Origin: Terribacillus aidingensis
GTDB lineage: Bacteria; Bacillota; Bacilli; Bacillales; Amphibacillaceae
Direction: 5' to 3'
Assembly (NCBI RefSeq): GCF_040703035.1
Contig: NZ_CP159996.1
Location: forward strand, 158,001 to 222,000
Length of the DNA: 64,000 bases
Shown here one piece after another: positions 59,658-64,000 of this stretch (its first letter is position 1; each line of letters starts with the position of its first letter). A model generated the notes under the pieces. It did not search any database and was not told the DNA's origin. It saw only the letters and a list, made by a program, of their open reading frames with translations. A program made the translations under genes and the position numbers.

Positions 59658-61574
59658 ATGAAGTATGAGCAACTGGCCAAAGATATCATCGAGCAAGTCG
59701 GAGGCCGCGAAAATGTTAACAGCGTTGTCCATTGTATCACTCGTTTACGCTTTAAGTTGAAGGATGAGAATAAAGCCAACACCGAAGCACTAAAGAACAT
59801 GGACGATGTTGTTACCGTTCTGAAGAGCGGTGGACAATATCAAGTTGTCATCGGCAATCATGTGCCGGATGTATATAAAGCAGTAGCGCATGTTGGCGGG
59901 TTCACTGGTAACGAGCAAGCGTCTCAAGAGGAAGACAAGGATACAAATCCATTCAATAAGTTTATCGATATTATCTCTAGTATCTTTACGCCGGTATTAG
60001 GAGTATTAGCTGCAACTGGTATGATTAAAGGTTTCAATGCTATGTTTCTCGCATTTGGTTGGTTAAAAGCAGAATCTGGTACCTATCAGATCCTTAATGC
60101 TGTTGGCGATTCTTTGTTCTATTTCTTCCCCATTTTCTTAGGCTACACTGCAATGAAAAAGTTCGGCGGAAGTCATTTTATCGGGATGGCTATCGGGGCT
60201 GCGCTCGTTTATCCGACACTATCCGGTCTTACAACAGGCGATCCACTGTATACGTTATTTAGTGGTACGCTGTTTGAATCACCAGTGCATATTACATTCT
60301 TGGGGATGCCAGTAATCTTGATGACTTATTCATCATCTGTTATTCCTATCATTCTGGCGACGTTCTTTGCAGCAAAAGTTGAAAGAGGCTTCGCAAAGAT
60401 TGTACCTGATGTTATCAAGACCTTTGTTGTACCGTTCTTGACATTGTTAGTGGTTGTACCGTTGACATTCATGATTATCGGTCCGATTGCGACTTGGGCA
60501 GGTCAGCTTATCGGGCAAGCGACACTTAGCATCTATGACTTAAGCCCAATCATTGCTGGTTTGTTCTTAGGGGCCTTCTGGCAGATATTCGTTATTTTCG
60601 GTTTGCATTGGGGACTTGTACCAATCTCGATCAATAACTTGTCCGTCTACGGCGGAGACCCTGTGTTAGCACTCGTCTTTGCTGCTTCCTTTGCGCAAAT
60701 CGGTGCAGTATTGGCTGTTTGGATCCGTATCAAGCAGAGAAAGCTTAAAACATTGAGCATACCAGCCTTTATCTCTGGAATCTTTGGTGTGACAGAGCCG
60801 GCGATTTACGGTATTACATTGCCGCTGAAGCGACCATTTATCATTAGTTGTATCGGTGGTGCTTTAGGTGGAGCTGTTCTAGGTATTTTCAAAACAACTG
60901 GCTATATGACAGGAGGATTGGGTATATTCCAGATCCCTACATTCATTGGTCCAAATGGTTTTGATATGGGATTCTGGGGTTCATTCGTTTCAATTGGTGT
61001 AGCGTTTGGGGCTGCATTTGTACTGACAATGCTATTCGGATTCACCAAGGAAAACAACAAACCAGACACAGTACAAGAGCCAACAACACCGATTCAGAAA
61101 GAAGAAAAGCTCGCTATTGGTAATGAGGTGATTGCCAGTCCATTCCAAGGTTCTATCGTTTCTTTATCTGAAATCAAGGATGAGGCGTTTGCGACAGGTG
61201 CACTCGGCAAGGGCGTGGCAATCATTCCATCAGAAGGGAAGCTATATGCTCCTGCTTCTGGAGTTGTGTCGGTATTGTTCCCAACGAAACACGCAATTGG
61301 CATCACAACGGATAACGGGGCTGAAATCCTGATTCATATCGGAATGGATACGGTTCAGTTGGACGGCAAATTCTTTGAAGCTCAAGTAAAGCAAGGAGAT
61401 CGCGTGGAAAAAGGCCAGCTGCTAATAGAATTTGATTTGGAAAGTATCCAGAGTGCCGGTTTCGATATCACGACACCAGTTGTGGTGACAGATGTAAGGG
61501 GTTACAACCTGGTTGCGGCAACAGAGGAGAAGCAAGTGAAATGGGGAGAGCCGCTCCTTACTTTGAATATTTAA
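59658..61574 (+). CDS. bglP: PTS beta-glucoside transporter, EIIBCA
   Basis: The 638-residue permease imports and phosphorylates beta-glucosides. EIIB with C26 in HCITRLRF, EIIC with about ten membrane helices (residues ~105-460; GITLPLKRPF and TEPAIYG), and C-terminal EIIA with the phosphorylated His near residue 560 (LIHIGMDTV). The domain order B-C-A is BglP type. AAGGTGGG before the ATG at 59658 sets the start. LicT-dependent antitermination and CcpA control are expected. Confidence 0.96.
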   Translation: MKYEQLAKDIIEQVGGRENVNSVVHCITRLRFKLKDENKANTEALKNMDDVVTVLKSGGQYQVVIGNHVPDVYKAVAHVGGFTGNEQASQEEDKDTNPFNKFIDIISSIFTPVLGVLAATGMIKGFNAMFLAFGWLKAESGTYQILNAVGDSLFYFFPIFLGYTAMKKFGGSHFIGMAIGAALVYPTLSGLTTGDPLYTLFSGTLFESPVHITFLGMPVILMTYSSSVIPIILATFFAAKVERGFAKIVPDVIKTFVVPFLTLLVVVPLTFMIIGPIATWAGQLIGQATLSIYDLSPIIAGLFLGAFWQIFVIFGLHWGLVPISINNLSVYGGDPVLALVFAASFAQIGAVLAVWIRIKQRKLKTLSIPAFISGIFGVTEPAIYGITLPLKRPFIISCIGGALGGAVLGIFKTTGYMTGGLGIFQIPTFIGPNGFDMGFWGSFVSIGVAFGAAFVLTMLFGFTKENNKPDTVQEPTTPIQKEEKLAIGNEVIASPFQGSIVSLSEIKDEAFATGALGKGVAIIPSEGKLYAPASGVVSVLFPTKHAIGITTDNGAEILIHIGMDTVQLDGKFFEAQVKQGDRVEKGQLLIEFDLESIQSAGFDITTPVVVTDVRGYNLVAATEEKQVKWGEPLLTLNI

Positions 61575-61582
61575 ATACTTGA

Positions 61583-63046
<1,464 letters not shown>

Positions 63047-63047
63047 T

Positions 63048-63088
63048 AGAACAGCACCTCCCGGATCAGCCGGAGAGGTGCTGTTCTG
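63048..63088. terminator. hairpin between convergent genes
   Basis: AGAACAGCACCTC and GAGGTGCTGTTCT are 13-base arms, with an internal CGG/CCG. The T-tract is poor. Confidence 0.75.
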
Positions 63089-63106
63089 TTCTATTGTAGG
63101 AAAAAC

Positions 63107-63850
63107 TCAGCCTTTCTGTTTCGTTGGACGAATCAGCAGTTCATTGACTGCAACGTCATCCGGCTCGCTCAGAGCATAACGGACTGCTCGTGCAATGCTG
63201 TCAGGTGTAACAGCTGCTCCTAATGTCTCGCCCATGCTTTCGCGGATTTCATCATCTGTGATACTATCCGGGAGTTCGGTTTTAATGGCTCCTGGAGAAA
63301 TGATTGTTGTGCGGATATTGTTTTCTGCTTCTTCCTGGCGCAAGCCTTCCGTGATGGCACGCACAGCGAATTTCGTACCGGAATAAACAGCAGTTCCCGG
63401 ACCAGATTTATGCCCCGCAACAGAGGATGTATTGATGATATGGCCTTGCTTGCGCTCACGCATATGCGGCAGCACAGCAGCAATGCCATACAATACACCT
63501 TTGATGTTAACGTCTACCATCGTATCCCATTCAGAGATTTGCTTTTTATGCAGGTAGGATAGCGGCATTAGACCGGCATTGTTGAAGATGGCATCAATCT
63601 GGCCGTACGTTTCCAAAGCCAGCTGTGCCAGCTGTTCAACCTCTTCCTGTTTTGTTACGTCTGTGACTTGATAGATAGCTTCTCCGCCATCCTGCTTGAT
63701 GGAATCTGCCAGCTCTTGCAAACGCTCTTCGCGTCGGGCAGCAAGGACAACCTTAGCACCATGCTGCGCCAATTCTTTAGCTGTTGCCTCTCCAATACCG
63801 CTTGATGCACCTGTAATAATGACAACTTTACCTTGAATATTTTCGCTCAT
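63107..63850 (-). CDS. short-chain dehydrogenase/reductase (SDR)
   Basis: The 247-residue SDR has ITGASSGIG at 12-20, NNAG at about 91, catalytic S142 in NTSSVAG and Y-S-G-T-K. The A-R-R-E-E-R after strand two favours NADP(H). Substrate unknown. AAAGGAGC precedes the ATG. Monocistronic on the minus strand. Confidence 0.9.
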   Translation of the reverse strand: MSENIQGKVVIITGASSGIGEATAKELAQHGAKVVLAARREERLQELADSIKQDGGEAIYQVTDVTKQEEVEQLAQLALETYGQIDAIFNNAGLMPLSYLHKKQISEWDTMVDVNIKGVLYGIAAVLPHMRERKQGHIINTSSVAGHKSGPGTAVYSGTKFAVRAITEGLRQEEAENNIRTTIISPGAIKTELPDSITDDEIRESMGETLGAAVTPDSIARAVRYALSEPDDVAVNELLIRPTKQKG

Positions 63851-63918
63851 GATTCGATTGCTCCTTTCGGATGTCTAGTTCTCCTAACTAATAACCCGTT
63901 TGGAAAATCTGAAACATA

Positions 63919-63946
63919 AAAAAAGAGCCTCCTATAGGAGACTCGT
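63919..63946 (-). terminator. terminator of the gene entering from the right
   Basis: On the minus strand GAGTCTCC and GGAGGCTC pair with one mismatch around TATA, followed by seven T. Confidence 0.8.
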
Positions 63947-63953
63947 GTCATTC

Positions 63954-64000
63954 TTAGTCATCATCACCATCATCATCTTGATCGTCATCGATGGATTCTT
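63954..64000 (-). CDS. C-terminal acidic tail of a minus-strand gene (partial)
   Basis: The frame enters from the right edge and ends ESIDDDQDDDGDDD with a TAA at 63954-63956. Only 14 residues are visible, mostly Asp. The family cannot be told; acidic tails like this occur on several Firmicute surface and ribosome-associated proteins. A terminator follows. Confidence 0.55.
   Translation of the reverse strand, partial: ESIDDDQDDDGDDD

Overview
The window looks like chromosomal DNA of an aerobic, endospore-type Bacillaceae bacterium (low-to-moderate GC Firmicute). The evidence is strong AGGAGG-type ribosome sites, frequent TTG/GTG starts, classic Bacillus leader RNAs (TPP, SAM, yybP-ykoY, T-box, LicT RAT), cre sites, a Rex site, a sigma-B-like promoter, and Bacillus-type genes (thiO-thiS-thiG-thiF, DUF3219, a Spo0M relative, LmrA/LmrB-like pair, yjlC-ndh-like pair). 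A halotolerant genus such as Terribacillus is only a guess. I see no rRNA, tRNA, CRISPR array, prophage or insertion sequence; the region is ordinary core and accessory chromosome with dense regulation.

Layout. 1-5.6 kb: a partial membrane protein, an ABM-fold monooxygenase-like protein, a metallophosphoesterase, a coupled set (serine hydrolase, NUDIX, DinB) and two tandem SDRs. 5.6-9.6 kb: TPP riboswitch with the thiazole operon tenI-thiO-thiS-thiG-thiF. 9.6-11 kb: SAM riboswitch with a homoserine dehydrogenase lacking the ACT domain. 11-14.7 kb: two convergent zinc-ribbon membrane proteins, GNAT, UspA. 15.2-17.9 kb: LytTR / DUF3021 / ABC ATPase / ABC permease operon. 18-29 kb: two aldo-keto reductases, GNAT, NUDIX, MerR-TipAS, glycerate kinase, nicotinate phosphoribosyltransferase, HU, a kinase-like protein, DinB. 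29-31 kb: Mn2+ riboswitch, Spo0M-like protein, CNNM/CorC transporter.

31.2-40.4 kb is the most unusual part: an AraC regulator followed by three Gfo/Idh/MocA oxidoreductases, a DUF993 TIM-barrel protein, a xylose-isomerase-like TIM barrel and a complete TRAP transporter, with two cre-like sites. I infer a catabolic system for a carboxylated sugar or glycoside, not matching any pathway I can name with confidence.

40.4-64 kb: a Gly/Pro-rich protein, a sigma-B-type DUF1206 gene, a Rex-controlled DUF1641-NDH-2 pair, a K+ channel, a T-box-controlled MFS transporter, ChrA, LmrA/LmrB-like efflux, an aminotransferase, an FMN alpha-hydroxyacid oxidase, PsiE, a TetR with paired operators, gapN, malic enzyme, and a LicT / BglP / 6-phospho-beta-glucosidase system with two RAT antiterminators and CcpA sites. 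The window ends inside a minus-strand gene with an Asp-rich tail.

The metabolic theme is redox and carbon balance: Rex senses NADH, GapN and malic enzyme can supply NADPH, CcpA-type sites gate beta-glucoside and acid-sugar use, and riboswitches gate thiamine, methionine-branch and metal genes. Coordinates and starts were chosen by reading ribosome sites; no database search was run.
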